Origin: Xylanibacter ruminicola Ga6B6
GTDB taxonomy: Bacteria; Bacteroidota; Bacteroidia; Bacteroidales; Bacteroidaceae
NCBI RefSeq assembly: GCF_000687715.1
Contig: NZ_JHXD01000012.1
Coordinates: 1-64,000 of the forward strand
Length of the DNA stretch: 64,000 bases
Direction: 5' to 3'
Translations under genes and position numbers: made by a program
In this document: positions 16,150 through 26,087 of the stretch, piece after piece
How the letters are laid out: each line of letters begins with the position of its first letter
Numbering within the stretch: the stretch's first letter is position 1
The notes under the pieces: generated by a model
Database searches by the model: none
What the model saw: only the letters and a program-made list of their open reading frames with translations
What the model was told of the DNA's origin: nothing

Positions 16150-17532
16150 ATGAAACAGAAAACACTGAAAGGCAGCTTTTCTTTGTTCGGAAAAGGTCTG
16201 CATACAGGTTTGAACCTGACCGTTACATTCAACCCTGCACCCGAGAATACAGGTTATAAGATTCAGCGAATCGACCTGGAGGGGCAGCCTATCATCGACG
16301 CCATTGCCGAGAACGTGATCGACACCCAGCGCGGTACTGTGCTAGCTAAGGGCGATGCGCGCGTTTCAACCGTTGAACATGGTTTGTCGGCCCTTTATGC
16401 ACTGGGCATCGACAACTGCTTGATTCAGGTTAACGGTCCCGAGTTCCCTATCCTCGACGGTTCGGCCATCCTCTACGTGAACAAGATTCAGGAGGTAGGT
16501 ATCGAGGAGCAGAACGCACCCAAGGATTACTATATCATCCGCAAGAAGATAGAGATTAAGGACGAGCAGACAGGATCGTGCATCACCATCCTGCCCGACG
16601 ATGCATTCACCATCACCGCCATGTGCTCGTTCGAGAGTAAGTTTATCAACTCGCAGTTTGCAACACTCGACGACCCCAAGAAGTATGCCGACGAGATTGC
16701 CAGCGCACGTACCTTTGTGTTCGTACGCGATATCGAGCCTCTGTTGCAGGCCAACCTGATTAAGGGCGGCGACCTGGATAACGCCATCGTTATCTACGAG
16801 CGTCAGACCACTCAGGAACGTCTGGATATGCTGGCTGATATGCTGCATGTTGAGCATCGTGATGCTACCGATCTGGGTTACATTCAGCACAAGCCCCTGC
16901 AGTGGGAGAACGAGTGCACACGTCACAAGCTGTTGGATATCATCGGCGATATGGCACTGATTGGTAAGCCCATCAAGGGTAGAATCATTGCTACACGTCC
17001 TGGCCACACCATTAATAATAAGTTCGCACGCATGATGCGCAAGGAGATTCGTAAGCACGAAATCCAGGCACCTATCTACGATCCGAACGAGGAGCCAATC
17101 ATGGACGTGAACCGTATTCGCGAACTGCTTCCACACCGCTACCCCATGCAGTTGGTTGACAAGGTGGTAGAGCTGGGCGCAACCACTATCGTAGGTATCA
17201 AGAACATCACCGCCAACGAGCCTTTCTTCCAGGGACACTTCCCACAGGAGCCCGTGATGCCAGGTGTGCTGCAGATTGAGGCTATGGCCCAGTGCGGCGG
17301 ACTGCTGGTACTGAACACACTGGAGGAGCCCGAGCGCTGGAGCACCTACTTTATGAAGATAGATGATGTAAAGTTCCGTCAGAAGGTAGTACCAGGCGAC
17401 ACCCTGATTTTCAAGGTTGAACTGTTGGCACCCGTACGTCACGGTATCTCATCGATGAAGGGCTACGTTTTCGTGGGTGATCACGTAGTATCAGAAGCAA
17501 CCTTCACTGCACAAATAGTAAAGAACAAGTAA
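16150..17532 (+). CDS. LpxC deacetylase fused to FabZ dehydratase
   Basis: This 460-residue protein carries two enzymes. Residues 1-300 are LpxC, the zinc deacetylase that commits the cell to lipid A: zinc ligands in VEHGLSALYAL and in HKLLDIIGDMAL, and the catalytic His in PGHTINN. Residues about 315-460 are FabZ, 3-hydroxyacyl-ACP dehydratase: HRYPMQLVD and GHFPQEPVMPGVLQIEAMAQ (catalytic His and Glu). The fusion is typical of Bacteroidota and links competing uses of 3-hydroxyacyl-ACP. It lies between lpxD and lpxA; lpxA follows 5 bases later. Confidence 0.97.
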   Translation: MKQKTLKGSFSLFGKGLHTGLNLTVTFNPAPENTGYKIQRIDLEGQPIIDAIAENVIDTQRGTVLAKGDARVSTVEHGLSALYALGIDNCLIQVNGPEFPILDGSAILYVNKIQEVGIEEQNAPKDYYIIRKKIEIKDEQTGSCITILPDDAFTITAMCSFESKFINSQFATLDDPKKYADEIASARTFVFVRDIEPLLQANLIKGGDLDNAIVIYERQTTQERLDMLADMLHVEHRDATDLGYIQHKPLQWENECTRHKLLDIIGDMALIGKPIKGRIIATRPGHTINNKFARMMRKEIRKHEIQAPIYDPNEEPIMDVNRIRELLPHRYPMQLVDKVVELGATTIVGIKNITANEPFFQGHFPQEPVMPGVLQIEAMAQCGGLLVLNTLEEPERWSTYFMKIDDVKFRQKVVPGDTLIFKVELLAPVRHGISSMKGYVFVGDHVVSEATFTAQIVKNK

Positions 17533-17537
17533 GAATT

Positions 17538-18311
17538 ATGGCAAATCAGATACATCCAATGGCTATTGTTGACCCAGAGGCAAAGCTGGGCGACAATAAT
17601 ATCATCGGCCCATTCTGCGTTATCGATAAGAACGTAGTTATTGGCGACAACAACAAGCTTTACAACAGTGTTACACTGCACTTCGGCACACGTCTGGGTA
17701 ACAACAACGAGATCTTCCCAGGTGCATCAATCTCTACCAAGCCACAGGACCTGAAGTTCGTGGGCGAAGAGACCACCTGCGAGATTGGCGATAACAACTC
17801 TATCCGCGAAAACGTAACCATCAGTCGTGGTACTGCCTCGAAGGGTAAGACCACCGTAGGTAATGGTAACCTGCTGATGGAGAATATGCATATCGGACAC
17901 GACTGTGAGATTGGTAACGGCTGTATCATCGGTAACTCAACCAAGTTTGCCGGCGAAGTAGTGGTTGACGACAACGCAATCATCTCGGCCTGCTGTCTGT
18001 TCCACCAGTTCCTGCACGTGGGTGGTTACATCATGTTCCAGGGTGGTAGCCGTACCAGTCAGGATATTCCTCCCTACGTCATCGCAGGTAAGGAGCCTAT
18101 CCGCTATGCTGGCGTGAACCTGATCGGACTGCGCCGTCGTGGTTTCTCTAACGAGACCATCGAGGCCATCCACGATGCCTACCGTATCATCTACTCAAAG
18201 GGTGTGATGAAGGAAGGTGTGGCCGAGGCCCGTGCTAAGTACCCCGACTCTAAGGAGGTAGATTATATCTGCTCGTTTATCGAAAATTCGAAGAGAGGTG
18301 TCATCCGCTAA
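17538..18311 (+). CDS. lpxA: Acyl-ACP--UDP-GlcNAc O-acyltransferase
   Basis: This 257-residue protein has an N-terminal hexapeptide-repeat beta-helix ([20 protein letters not shown] onward) and the C-terminal helical domain. The catalytic His lies in [13 protein letters not shown] near residue 120. It performs the first step of lipid A synthesis. The stop overlaps the miaA start by 14 bases. Confidence 0.96.
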   Translation: MANQIHPMAIVDPEAKLGDNNIIGPFCVIDKNVVIGDNNKLYNSVTLHFGTRLGNNNEIFPGASISTKPQDLKFVGEETTCEIGDNNSIRENVTISRGTASKGKTTVGNGNLLMENMHIGHDCEIGNGCIIGNSTKFAGEVVVDDNAIISACCLFHQFLHVGGYIMFQGGSRTSQDIPPYVIAGKEPIRYAGVNLIGLRRRGFSNETIEAIHDAYRIIYSKGVMKEGVAEARAKYPDSKEVDYICSFIENSKRGVIR

Positions 18312-19218
18312 GACGCTTATCGTGATCACAGGGCCAACGGCCGTAGGCAAAACAGCCTTGTGTCTCGACATAGCCCAGCACTTTGGCATACCTATCATCA
18401 ATGCCGATTCGAGGCAGATTTACAAGGAACTGAAGATTGGCACAGCCAGTCCCACTATCGAGCAAATGCGACGAGTGCCCCACTACTTCGTGGGTTCGCT
18501 CTCGCTGCACGATTACTACAGTGCTTCGCTCTTTGAACAACAGGTTCTGGAAATTCTGCAGCGCGAGTTTGAGCATAGCGACTATGCCCTGCTGACTGGC
18601 GGAAGTATGATGTATATTGATGCTGTGTGCAATGGTATCGACGACATACCGACAGTGGATGATGCAACCCGCGAATTGCTAAAATCCAGGTTATCTAGCG
18701 AAGGTCTAGAACCTCTAGTAGAAGAACTTAGAAGGCTTGACCCTGAGTACTACGAGATAGTTGACAAGCAGAACCCTCGCCGCGTGGTGCACGGACTGGA
18801 GATATGCCTGATGACAGGTAAGACCTACACCTCGTTCCGCAAACGTGAGAAAAAAGAACGTCCGTTCCGCATTGTAAAAATCGGACTGAACCGCGACCGC
18901 GAGGAACTGTACAACCGCATCAACCAACGCGTTGACCAGATGATGACCGACGGACTGCTGGACGAAGCACAACGTTTGTACCCGATGCGCCACATGAACG
19001 CACTCAACACGGTAGGTTATAAAGAGATGTTTGCCTATATCGATGGCACCTGGACACTGGAAGAGGCCGTTGAACGCATAAAGGGTAACACCAGGCGATA
19101 CGCACGCAAACAATTAACATGGTATAAGAAAGATGAACAGATAAGGTGGTTTCACCCCGAAGAAATAGAACAAATTTATAGTTACATATCTCAAGACTAT
19201 GAGCAACGAAACAACTGA
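18298..19218 (+). CDS. miaA: tRNA dimethylallyltransferase
   Basis: The start is GTG at 18298, inside the end of lpxA (306 residues). The P-loop [11 protein letters not shown], the DSRQIYKEL substrate motif and the later [25 protein letters not shown] and QLTWYKKD motifs are all MiaA hallmarks. It places a dimethylallyl group on A37 of tRNAs that read codons starting with U. The stretch at about 18690-18725 is unusually rich in CTAG but still codes for the normal helix. It overlaps the next gene by 20 bases. Confidence 0.95.
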   Translation: MSSAKTLIVITGPTAVGKTALCLDIAQHFGIPIINADSRQIYKELKIGTASPTIEQMRRVPHYFVGSLSLHDYYSASLFEQQVLEILQREFEHSDYALLTGGSMMYIDAVCNGIDDIPTVDDATRELLKSRLSSEGLEPLVEELRRLDPEYYEIVDKQNPRRVVHGLEICLMTGKTYTSFRKREKKERPFRIVKIGLNRDREELYNRINQRVDQMMTDGLLDEAQRLYPMRHMNALNTVGYKEMFAYIDGTWTLEEAVERIKGNTRRYARKQLTWYKKDEQIRWFHPEEIEQIYSYISQDYEQRNN

Positions 19219-21697
19219 AAAGATGATGGGCAGGCTGAATCTGGCTCTGCAGAAAATCAAAGGTTTCTGGCCTTGGTATAAAGGCTTGTATCAGGGACGT
19301 GCCTGGTACGTTAAGATACTGGTAGGCATTGCCTCGCTGGTAATAGCTTTCTTCCTGTATCTGGTAGCAGTCGATATCAACTTCCTGTGGCTGTTTGGTA
19401 AGAGCCCCTCGATGAGCACCATCAAGAACAAGCGCCCAGCCGAGGCTTCGATGATTTTCAGTGCCGATGGCAAACAGATTGGTAAGTTCTTTAGCGAGAA
19501 CCGCACACCTGTAGGCTACGACGATGTTAACCCCGCCTTCTGGAAGGCCCTGATTGATACCGAAGATGAGCGTTTTTACACTCATCATGGCATTGATTAT
19601 CAGGCTTTTGCAGCTGCCCTGAAGGATTACGCCCTGCATCACGATGCACGTGGCGCTTCAACCATCACACAGCAGTTGGCCAAGAACCTGTTCCGCACAC
19701 GTTCGGAGTATTCTACAGGTTTGCTGGGTAACATCCCTGGCATCAAGATGCTCATCCTGAAGAGTAAGGAGTGGATTACAGCCTACAAGCTGGAATTCTT
19801 CTTTACCAAGAACGAGATTCTGACACAGTATGCCAATACCGTTGATTTCGGTTCGAACGCATTCGGCATCAAGACAGCCTGCAAGACTTATTTCGGTTGC
19901 TCGCCAAAGGAGCTTACTACCGAGAATGCTGCAGTGCTGGTAGGTATGCTGAAGGCTACCACTTATTATAACCCGCTGATTAACCCCAACAACTCGCTGA
20001 AGCGCCGTAACATTGTGCTCGACCTGATGCACCAGCACGGCGACCTGACCAAGCAGGAGTGCGACTCGCTGAAACAGTTGGAGATTAAGCTGGATTACAG
20101 CGTGGAGAATGCCTACGACGGCGAGGCAAACTACTTCCGTGAGGCTGTGGCCGACTTTATGAAGAGCTGGTGTACCGACTACTACGGCGAGAACAACAAA
20201 TACGCCTACTACACCGAGGGTCTGAAGATTTACACCACACTCGACTCGCGCATGCAGAAGTATGCCGAAGAGGCTGCCGTTAAGCAGATGAAACAGGTGC
20301 AGAAGAGCTTTAACTCGCACTGGGGCAGCACAAACCCCTGGCAGGACGAGCGCCACATTGAGATTCCCCACTTTATCGAGGATCTGGCCAAGAAGACACC
20401 TTATTATAAATATCTGAGTCGTAAGTTCGAGGATAATCAGGATTCTATCGATTACTATCTGAACCTGCCTCATAAGGTACGCCTGTTCGACTACGACAGC
20501 GAGACCGGCTATATCGAGAAAGAGATTTCTACACTCGACTCGCTGCGCTATATGGAGCGCTTTATGCACTGCGGATTTGTGGCCATCGAGCCTCAGACCG
20601 GACATGTAAAGGCTTGGGTGGGCGACGTTGACTTCAAGACCTGGAAGTACGACAAGGTTACCGCTATGCGTCAGCCTGGTTCTACCTTCAAGCTGTTTGT
20701 TTACACCGAAGCCATGAATCAGGGTATCACCCCTTGTGACACCCGTAGAGACGAGTTCTTCTCGATGAAGGTGATGGATCACGGCGAGGAGGTGACATGG
20801 GCACCAACCAATGCCGACGGACGTTTCTCGAATGCCGACATCACCCTGAAGCAGGCTTTTGCCATGAGTATCAACTCGGTAGCCGTTCGCCTGGGCCAGG
20901 AGTGCGGTATCGACAATATCGTAAAAACGGCCCACGACATGGGTATCAAGAGCAAGCTCGACGCTACCCCAGCCCTGGCTCTGGGTTCGAGCGACGTAAA
21001 CCTGCTGGAGATGGTAAGCGCCTACTGCACACCTTGTAACGATGGTGTACAGCACGATCCCGTACTGGTAAGCAAGATTGAGGACCGCGACGGTAACGTG
21101 ATTTACGAGGCTCCCACACAAGGCAATCAGGCCATTCCTTATCGCAGTGCCTTCCTGGTACAACAGTTGCTGATGGGTGGTATGAGCGGTACCAGCTCAC
21201 GCCTGAGAGGTTTTGTGGGCTACGACGTAACCGACACCGACTTTGGTGGTAAGACAGGTACATCAAACAACCACTCTGACGCCTGGTTTATCGGCACCAC
21301 ACCTAACCTGGTATGTGGCGCTTGGGTAGGCGGTGAGTATCGTTGCATCCACTTCCGTTCGGGTATGCTGGGTCAGGGTAACCGTACGGCACTGCCCATC
21401 TGTGGTTACTTCCTGGGTAGCTTGCTCAAGGATCCTGCCTTCCAGAAGTATCACGCTAAGTTTGGTGCATCAAAGGACAACTCGCTCACACAGAACATGT
21501 ATGGTTGCGGCGGTTATCTGGCCATGCCTTCGGATTCTGACTCGATTGCAGTTGACTCGCTGCACGTTTCGGAGAGCGGCGAACTGATTGAGGTGCAGGG
21601 CGACGGCAGCATCAAGACCGGTGAGGCCGACCACGAGAACGCCAACACCACACCAACACCCAACAACAACGGCGAAGCTACTGAGAAAAAAGATTAA
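19199..21697 (+). CDS. Class A penicillin-binding protein (PBP1A-type)
   Basis: This 832-residue protein has one N-terminal transmembrane segment (about residues 38-60). The GT51 glycosyltransferase domain shows [12 protein letters not shown] with the catalytic Glu, and [14 protein letters not shown]. The transpeptidase domain shows QPGSTFK (SxxK serine), SIN, and [15 protein letters not shown]. It polymerises and cross-links peptidoglycan. The last 40 residues are a Thr/Asn/Glu-rich tail, probably disordered. It overlaps miaA by 20 bases and the helicase start by one base (TAATG). Confidence 0.95.
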   Translation: MSNETTEKMMGRLNLALQKIKGFWPWYKGLYQGRAWYVKILVGIASLVIAFFLYLVAVDINFLWLFGKSPSMSTIKNKRPAEASMIFSADGKQIGKFFSENRTPVGYDDVNPAFWKALIDTEDERFYTHHGIDYQAFAAALKDYALHHDARGASTITQQLAKNLFRTRSEYSTGLLGNIPGIKMLILKSKEWITAYKLEFFFTKNEILTQYANTVDFGSNAFGIKTACKTYFGCSPKELTTENAAVLVGMLKATTYYNPLINPNNSLKRRNIVLDLMHQHGDLTKQECDSLKQLEIKLDYSVENAYDGEANYFREAVADFMKSWCTDYYGENNKYAYYTEGLKIYTTLDSRMQKYAEEAAVKQMKQVQKSFNSHWGSTNPWQDERHIEIPHFIEDLAKKTPYYKYLSRKFEDNQDSIDYYLNLPHKVRLFDYDSETGYIEKEISTLDSLRYMERFMHCGFVAIEPQTGHVKAWVGDVDFKTWKYDKVTAMRQPGSTFKLFVYTEAMNQGITPCDTRRDEFFSMKVMDHGEEVTWAPTNADGRFSNADITLKQAFAMSINSVAVRLGQECGIDNIVKTAHDMGIKSKLDATPALALGSSDVNLLEMVSAYCTPCNDGVQHDPVLVSKIEDRDGNVIYEAPTQGNQAIPYRSAFLVQQLLMGGMSGTSSRLRGFVGYDVTDTDFGGKTGTSNNHSDAWFIGTTPNLVCGAWVGGEYRCIHFRSGMLGQGNRTALPICGYFLGSLLKDPAFQKYHAKFGASKDNSLTQNMYGCGGYLAMPSDSDSIAVDSLHVSESGELIEVQGDGSIKTGEADHENANTTPTPNNNGEATEKKD

Positions 21698-23520
21698 TGC
21701 AAGCAGAACAGCAACTTGATTTGGACAACAAAGAGTGGCAAGACGCTCTCCAGATCATCAACTATACACGGCGCTCGCTTTTCCTAACCGGAAAAGCGGG
21801 CACTGGTAAATCTACCTTTCTGCGCTACGTTTCGAAGAACACCAAAAAGAAACATGTGATACTGGCACCTACCGGCATTGCGGCTATCAATGCTGGCGGT
21901 TCAACACTTCACAGCTTTTTCAAACTCCCCTTCCACCCGTTATTGCCCAACGATGTGCAGTACAGCTGGAAGAACCTGAAGAAAACCCTGAAATATAACG
22001 GCGCCCAGTGCAAACTGATACGCGAGGTGGAGCTGATTATCATCGACGAGATATCGATGGTGCGCGCCGATATCATCGACTTTATAGATAAGGTATTACG
22101 CGCGTACACGCGTAACCCCGAGCCGTTTGGTGGCAAACAGCTGTTGCTGGTGGGCGATATCTACCAGCTGGAGCCCGTGCTGAAGGACGACGATCGCCAG
22201 CTGTTGCAACCCTTCTACCCTTCGGCCTATTTCTTTAACGCCAAAGTATGGCAGACGATGCCGATTGTATCTATTGAGCTACGTAAGGTGTATCGCCAAA
22301 CCGACGATAAGTTTATCGCCATCCTGGATCGCATCCGCAACAACACCGCTACCCAAGCCGATCTGCAATCACTAAACAGCAGAGTTGCAAATCCATCTAG
22401 TTTATCTAGTCCATCTAGTTTATCTAGCAATTCTAGTTTATCTAGCACTTCTAGCTCATCTGGCTCACCGCTCTCCATCACCCTCGCTGCCCGCAGGGAT
22501 ACCGTTGATTTTATTAACGACCAACAGTTGGATGCGCTGGAGGGCGAAGTGAGCATGTTTAAGGGTGAGATAAAAGGCAACTTCCCCGAGAGCTCGTTGC
22601 CCACCCCTATGGAGCTGCACCTGAAACCAGGCGCACAGATTATCTTTATCAAGAACGATAAGGAGAAGCGCTGGGTGAACGGCACGCTGGGCACCATCGA
22701 GTATATCGACGAGGAAAGCGGCGTGATTGGCGTGATGACCGAAGATAACGAGGAGTTCGACGTGGAGCGCGACATCTGGGAGAACATGCGCTACACCTTT
22801 AACGAGAAGGAACAGAAGATTGAAGAAGAGTTGCTGGGCACCTATACCCAGTTCCCCTTACGCTTGGCATGGGCCATTACTGTACACAAGAGTCAGGGTT
22901 TGACATTCTCGCAAATCTCCATCGACTTTGGTGGCGGTGGCGCCTTTGCAGGCGGACAAACTTATGTGGCCCTTTCGCGCTGTACATCGCTCGAAGGTAT
23001 CACGCTGAAAGAACCCTTACGCCCCAGTGATATCTTTGTGCGCGCCGAGGTAGTCAGGTTTGCCAACCAGTACAACAACCAGCAGATTATCAACCAAGCC
23101 CTGCAGGAAGGTAAGGCCGACCGCGAGTACCACGATGCCGTAACCGCCTTTGACCGAGGCGATTTCAAGTCATTCCTCGACTCATTCTTCAAAGCCATCC
23201 ACCTGCGCTACGATATCGAGAAGCCGCATATCCGTCGCTATATCCGCCAGAAACTGGAGATTATCAATCGCCAGAAACGCGAGATAGAACGTCTGAAGTC
23301 CGACCACGAAGCTGAGATAGCCTTACTGAAGAACGAACTGGAAGCCAAGCGCGAGATGCTGAAACGTCTGGCAGCCGAATACACCATCCTGGGGCGTGAG
23401 TGCGAGCATGAACACATGCCCGAAGCCGCCATCCGCAACTATCAGAAAGCACTCGAACTTTATCCCGATGCCGGCGACGCTCAACGCCGACTGAAAAAAC
23501 TTCAGAAAAACAACAAATAA
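21697..23520 (+). CDS. PIF1-like helicase with internal Ser-rich repeat
   Basis: This 607-residue protein has Walker A GKAGTGKST near residue 30, motif Ia APTGIAAINAGG, Walker B IIDEISMV, GDIYQLEPV, and late motifs HKSQGLTF and YVALSRCTSLEG: the SF1B PIF1/RecD2-type helicase set. The C-terminal 130 residues form coiled coil and a TPR-like unit (AIRNYQKALELYPDAGDAQR). Residues about 232-256 are an insertion made of three-residue units (PSS, LSS, NSS, TSS), coded by eight 9-base repeats at 22393-22464. The insertion lies between two helicase motifs, in what should be a surface loop. Its effect is unknown. Confidence 0.9.
   Translation: MQAEQQLDLDNKEWQDALQIINYTRRSLFLTGKAGTGKSTFLRYVSKNTKKKHVILAPTGIAAINAGGSTLHSFFKLPFHPLLPNDVQYSWKNLKKTLKYNGAQCKLIREVELIIIDEISMVRADIIDFIDKVLRAYTRNPEPFGGKQLLLVGDIYQLEPVLKDDDRQLLQPFYPSAYFFNAKVWQTMPIVSIELRKVYRQTDDKFIAILDRIRNNTATQADLQSLNSRVANPSSLSSPSSLSSNSSLSSTSSSSGSPLSITLAARRDTVDFINDQQLDALEGEVSMFKGEIKGNFPESSLPTPMELHLKPGAQIIFIKNDKEKRWVNGTLGTIEYIDEESGVIGVMTEDNEEFDVERDIWENMRYTFNEKEQKIEEELLGTYTQFPLRLAWAITVHKSQGLTFSQISIDFGGGGAFAGGQTYVALSRCTSLEGITLKEPLRPSDIFVRAEVVRFANQYNNQQIINQALQEGKADREYHDAVTAFDRGDFKSFLDSFFKAIHLRYDIEKPHIRRYIRQKLEIINRQKREIERLKSDHEAEIALLKNELEAKREMLKRLAAEYTILGRECEHEHMPEAAIRNYQKALELYPDAGDAQRRLKKLQKNNK
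22393..22464 (+). repeat. Eight 9-base repeats inside helicase gene
   Basis: The units are CCATCTAGT, TTATCTAGT, CCATCTAGT, TTATCTAGC, AATTCTAGT, TTATCTAGC, ACTTCTAGC and TCATCTGGC. Because the unit is 9 bases, gain or loss keeps the reading frame and adds or removes three residues. Confidence 0.9.
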
Positions 23521-23600
23521 ATCAACCCGCCTCTTTGTTCTAAATTCTAAAAACTTAACTATCAAAATACCCCCGTTTTGCAATCGATTACATATCAATT

Positions 23601-23630
23601 TTTGTTAATTTTGTTTAAATAGTAACTTTG
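23601..23630 (+). promoter_or_regulatory. Promoter 1 in the rplU upstream region
   Basis: TTTG at 23601-23604 and TAACTTTG at 23623-23630, with an 18-base spacer. Just after it, TAGGC and GCCTA can pair (from 23633). Confidence 0.6.
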
Positions 23631-23675
23631 TGTAGGCACACAGAGCCTATTCGTCAAAAAAAAACGCGAAAAAAT

Positions 23676-23706
23676 TTGTGAGTTTCCAAAAAAAACCTTA
23701 CCTTTG
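23676..23706 (+). promoter_or_regulatory. Promoter 2, for a candidate small RNA
   Basis: TTG at 23676-23678 and TACCTTTG at 23699-23706, with a 20-base spacer. The expected start near 23713 is followed 90 bases later by an intrinsic terminator and no ORF. Confidence 0.65.
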
Positions 23707-23712
23707 CCACCG

Positions 23713-23802
23713 TTATCCTGAAAACAATCTTTTTACCTTAGAAGACTAATACCTATTGAAGATATGGAGCGATCGCTTGAGAAAGTCATTGCTCTTTTTT
23801 TT
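23713..23802 (+). ncRNA. Candidate small RNA, about 90 bases
   Basis: The segment is bounded by promoter 2 and by a terminator, with no convincing ORF between. The terminator stem pairs GAGCGAT (23767-23773) with ATTGCTC (23788-23794), including one G-U pair, followed by eight T. It lies upstream of rplU but is ended before the rplU promoter, so it should be a separate transcript and not a leader. I cannot name the family; Rfam families of Bacteroidales small RNAs are the comparison to make. Confidence 0.5.
23767..23802 (+). terminator. Intrinsic terminator of candidate small RNA
   Basis: A seven-base stem with a 14-base loop, followed by TTTTTTTT. It is well separated from the upstream helicase gene (246 bases). 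Confidence 0.7.
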
Positions 23803-23881
23803 GTACCTACCCAAATAGTTAAACTTTCATAAATCTTCGCCTTACTTTGACACTCAAAGTTCATAGTTCAAATAAAATTTG

Positions 23882-23889
23882 TACCTTTG
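23882..23889 (+). promoter_or_regulatory. Promoter -7 box for rplU-rpmA
   Basis: TACCTTTG, 90 bases before rplU. The resulting leader contains CCCC...GGGG pairing around 23892-23912 and may be a ribosomal-protein control site; that is inference. Confidence 0.6.
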
Positions 23890-23978
23890 CACCCCGTTAG
23901 AGTCCGTTGGGGCAGAGTTAAGTGTGTACGAACGTATGCCGCCTCGCGGAAAAACCCCTAAATACAAATAAAAGCAAA

Positions 23979-24296
23979 ATGTACGCAATTGTAGAAATTC
24001 AGGGTCAGCAGTTCAAGGCCGAGCAGGGCAAGAAGCTCTTCGTGCACCACATCAAGGATGTTGAGGCAGGCAAGACTGTTGAATTTGACAAGGTACTGCT
24101 CGTAGATGCTGACGGTGCAGTAAAGGTAGGCGCTCCCACCGTAGACGGAGCAAAAGTAGTGTGTGAAGTAGTGAACCCACTCGTAAAGGGTGACAAGGTC
24201 ATCGTTTTCAAGATGAAGCGTCGTAAGGACTATCGCGTTCGCAACGGTCATCGTGAGCAGTTCACAGAAGTAGTAATCAAGTCGGTAATCGCTTAA
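23979..24296 (+). CDS. rplU: 50S ribosomal protein L21
   Basis: The start chosen is ATG at 23979 (105 residues, [19 protein letters not shown]), because in-frame codons upstream to 23922 lie in the leader and add a stretch absent from L21 proteins. The [19 protein letters not shown] end contains the conserved rRNA-binding KxRRxYRxxxGHRxxxT pattern. L27 follows 21 bases later, the usual bacterial pairing. Confidence 0.97.
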   Translation: MYAIVEIQGQQFKAEQGKKLFVHHIKDVEAGKTVEFDKVLLVDADGAVKVGAPTVDGAKVVCEVVNPLVKGDKVIVFKMKRRKDYRVRNGHREQFTEVVIKSVIA

Positions 24297-24317
24297 AAAC
24301 GTAGGAGGAACAACATT

Positions 24318-24581
24318 ATGGCACATAAAAAAGGTGTAGGTAGTTCTAAGAACGGTCGTGAGAGCGCAGCTCAGCGACTTGGCATCAAGATCTTCGGTGG
24401 TCAGCAGTGCGTTGCTGGTAACATCATCGTTCGCCAGCGTGGTACAAAGCACAATCCTGGTAACAACGTTGCCATCGGTAAGGACGACACTCTCTACGCT
24501 CTCGTAGATGGTACCGTAAACTTCCACAAGGGCAAGTACAACAAGAGCGTTGTATCAGTAATTCCAAACGCTGAGGCCTAA
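24318..24581 (+). CDS. rpmA: 50S ribosomal protein L27
   Basis: The 87-residue protein starts [16 protein letters not shown], with the conserved GGQ...IIVRQRGTK segment. The N-terminal tail reaches the peptidyl transferase centre. There is no N-terminal cleavage extension of the Firmicutes type. It has a good ribosome site (AGGAGG) and a strong terminator 41 bases after the stop. Confidence 0.97.
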   Translation: MAHKKGVGSSKNGRESAAQRLGIKIFGGQQCVAGNIIVRQRGTKHNPGNNVAIGKDDTLYALVDGTVNFHKGKYNKSVVSVIPNAEA

Positions 24582-24621
24582 GAGAATTATTAAGAAACAC
24601 TTATTCCAAACAAACAACAGG

Positions 24622-24666
24622 ATCCCGCACTCCGCAAGGAGTAGCGGGATTTCTGCTTTTTTTCGC
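24622..24666 (+). terminator. Terminator of rplU-rpmA
   Basis: ATCCCGC pairs with GCGGGAT and, inside, ACTCC pairs with GGAGT around a GCAA loop (24622-24650); the T-run begins within 10 bases. Confidence 0.85.
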
Positions 24667-24673
24667 ACATTTC

Positions 24674-24705
24674 TTTGGCTATTTAACCGATTATTTGTAC
24701 CTTTG
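24674..24705 (+). promoter_or_regulatory. Promoter of serS
   Basis: TTTG at 24674-24677 and TACCTTTG at 24698-24705, with a 20-base spacer, 43 bases before serS. Confidence 0.7.
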
Positions 24706-24747
24706 CGCCTTAGATAAAGAATATAAACTAATAAATACGTATTTAAG

Positions 24748-26067
24748 ATGTTAACACTCAAACTCATCAATGAGGAAACAGAACGCGTAATTCGCGGATT
24801 GGAGAAGAAACACTTCGCCGGCGCCAAAGAGGCTATCGACAATGTACTGGCCGTTGACAAGCAGCGTCGCGAAGCTCAGCAGGAACTTGATAAATGTCTG
24901 AACGAGCAGAAGCAGCTCTCAGGACAGATAGGCCGACTGATGAAGGAAGGCAAGAAGGACGAGGCCGAGCAGGTAAAGGCTCAGGTAGCTCAGCTCAAAG
25001 AGAAATCAAAGGAGCTGGATGAGACCATGGCTAAGGCTCAGGAGGAGATGACCACTCTGCTGTGCCAGATTCCTAACATCCCTTACGACGAGGTGCCCGA
25101 GGGCCGCGTTGCTGAGGATAACCACGTAGTAAAGAGCAACCTGAAGGAGTGCACCGCTAACGACACCGTTGGCAACTGGGACGTTAACCCATCACTGGGT
25201 ATCGCTAATCCCCTGCCCCACTGGGAGCTCGCCAAGAAATACAACCTCATCGACTTTGATCTGGGCGTAAAGATTACAGGTGCCGGATTCCCCGTTTATA
25301 TCGGTAAGGGTGCCCGTCTGCAGCGTGCCCTCATCAACTTCTTCCTCGACGAGGCCCGCAAGAGCGGCTACACCGAGATCATGCCTCCTACAGTAGTTAA
25401 CGCTGCTTCGGGTTACGGCACAGGTCAGCTGCCCGACAAGGAGGGACAGATGTACCACTGCGAGGTTGATGATTTCTACCTGATTCCAACAGCCGAGGTA
25501 CCTGTTACCAACATCTATCGCGACGTGATTCTCGACGAGAAGGATCTGCCTATCAAGAACTGTGCTTACACAGAGTGCTTCCGTCGTGAGGCTGGCTCAT
25601 ACGGAAAGGACGTTCGCGGACTGAACCGTCTGCACGAGTTCTCGAAGATTGAGATTGTACGTATCGATAAGCCCGAGCACTCAAAGGAGAGCCACAAGGA
25701 GATGCTGGAGCACGTTGAGGGTCTGCTCAAGAAATTAGAGCTTCCCTATCGTATTCTGCTGCTTTGCGGTGGTGATCAGAGCTTTACAAGCGCTATCTGC
25801 TACGACTTCGAGGTTTACTCAGAGGCTCAGGGACGCTGGCTCGAGGTTTCGAGTGTATCTAACTTCGATACCTACCAGGCTAACCGCCTGAAGTGCCGCT
25901 ACCGTAACAGCGAGACCAAGAAGACCGAGTTGTGTCACACACTGAACGGATCGGCTTTGGCCCTGCCTCGTATCGTGGCTGCCCTGCTGGAGAACAATCA
26001 GACCGAAAACGGTATCAAGATTCCAGCAGCACTCGTACCCTACATGGGTTGCGACATGATTGATTAA
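24748..26067 (+). CDS. serS: Seryl-tRNA synthetase
   Basis: This 439-residue class II synthetase has the long N-terminal coiled-coil arm that binds the tRNA-Ser variable loop (about residues 30-110), motif 2 (FRREAGSYGKDVRGLNRLHE) and motif 3 (NGSALALPRIVAALLEN). It charges tRNA-Ser. It has its own promoter; the next gene begins 20 bases after the stop. Confidence 0.97.
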   Translation: MLTLKLINEETERVIRGLEKKHFAGAKEAIDNVLAVDKQRREAQQELDKCLNEQKQLSGQIGRLMKEGKKDEAEQVKAQVAQLKEKSKELDETMAKAQEEMTTLLCQIPNIPYDEVPEGRVAEDNHVVKSNLKECTANDTVGNWDVNPSLGIANPLPHWELAKKYNLIDFDLGVKITGAGFPVYIGKGARLQRALINFFLDEARKSGYTEIMPPTVVNAASGYGTGQLPDKEGQMYHCEVDDFYLIPTAEVPVTNIYRDVILDEKDLPIKNCAYTECFRREAGSYGKDVRGLNRLHEFSKIEIVRIDKPEHSKESHKEMLEHVEGLLKKLELPYRILLLCGGDQSFTSAICYDFEVYSEAQGRWLEVSSVSNFDTYQANRLKCRYRNSETKKTELCHTLNGSALALPRIVAALLENNQTENGIKIPAALVPYMGCDMID

Positions 26068-26087
26068 TCAACAACTTACAAATACTT

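Noticed and set aside
19658-21163. 501-codon minus-strand ORF over the PBP gene
   Set aside because: Antisense shadow of a clear class A PBP with all its catalytic motifs.
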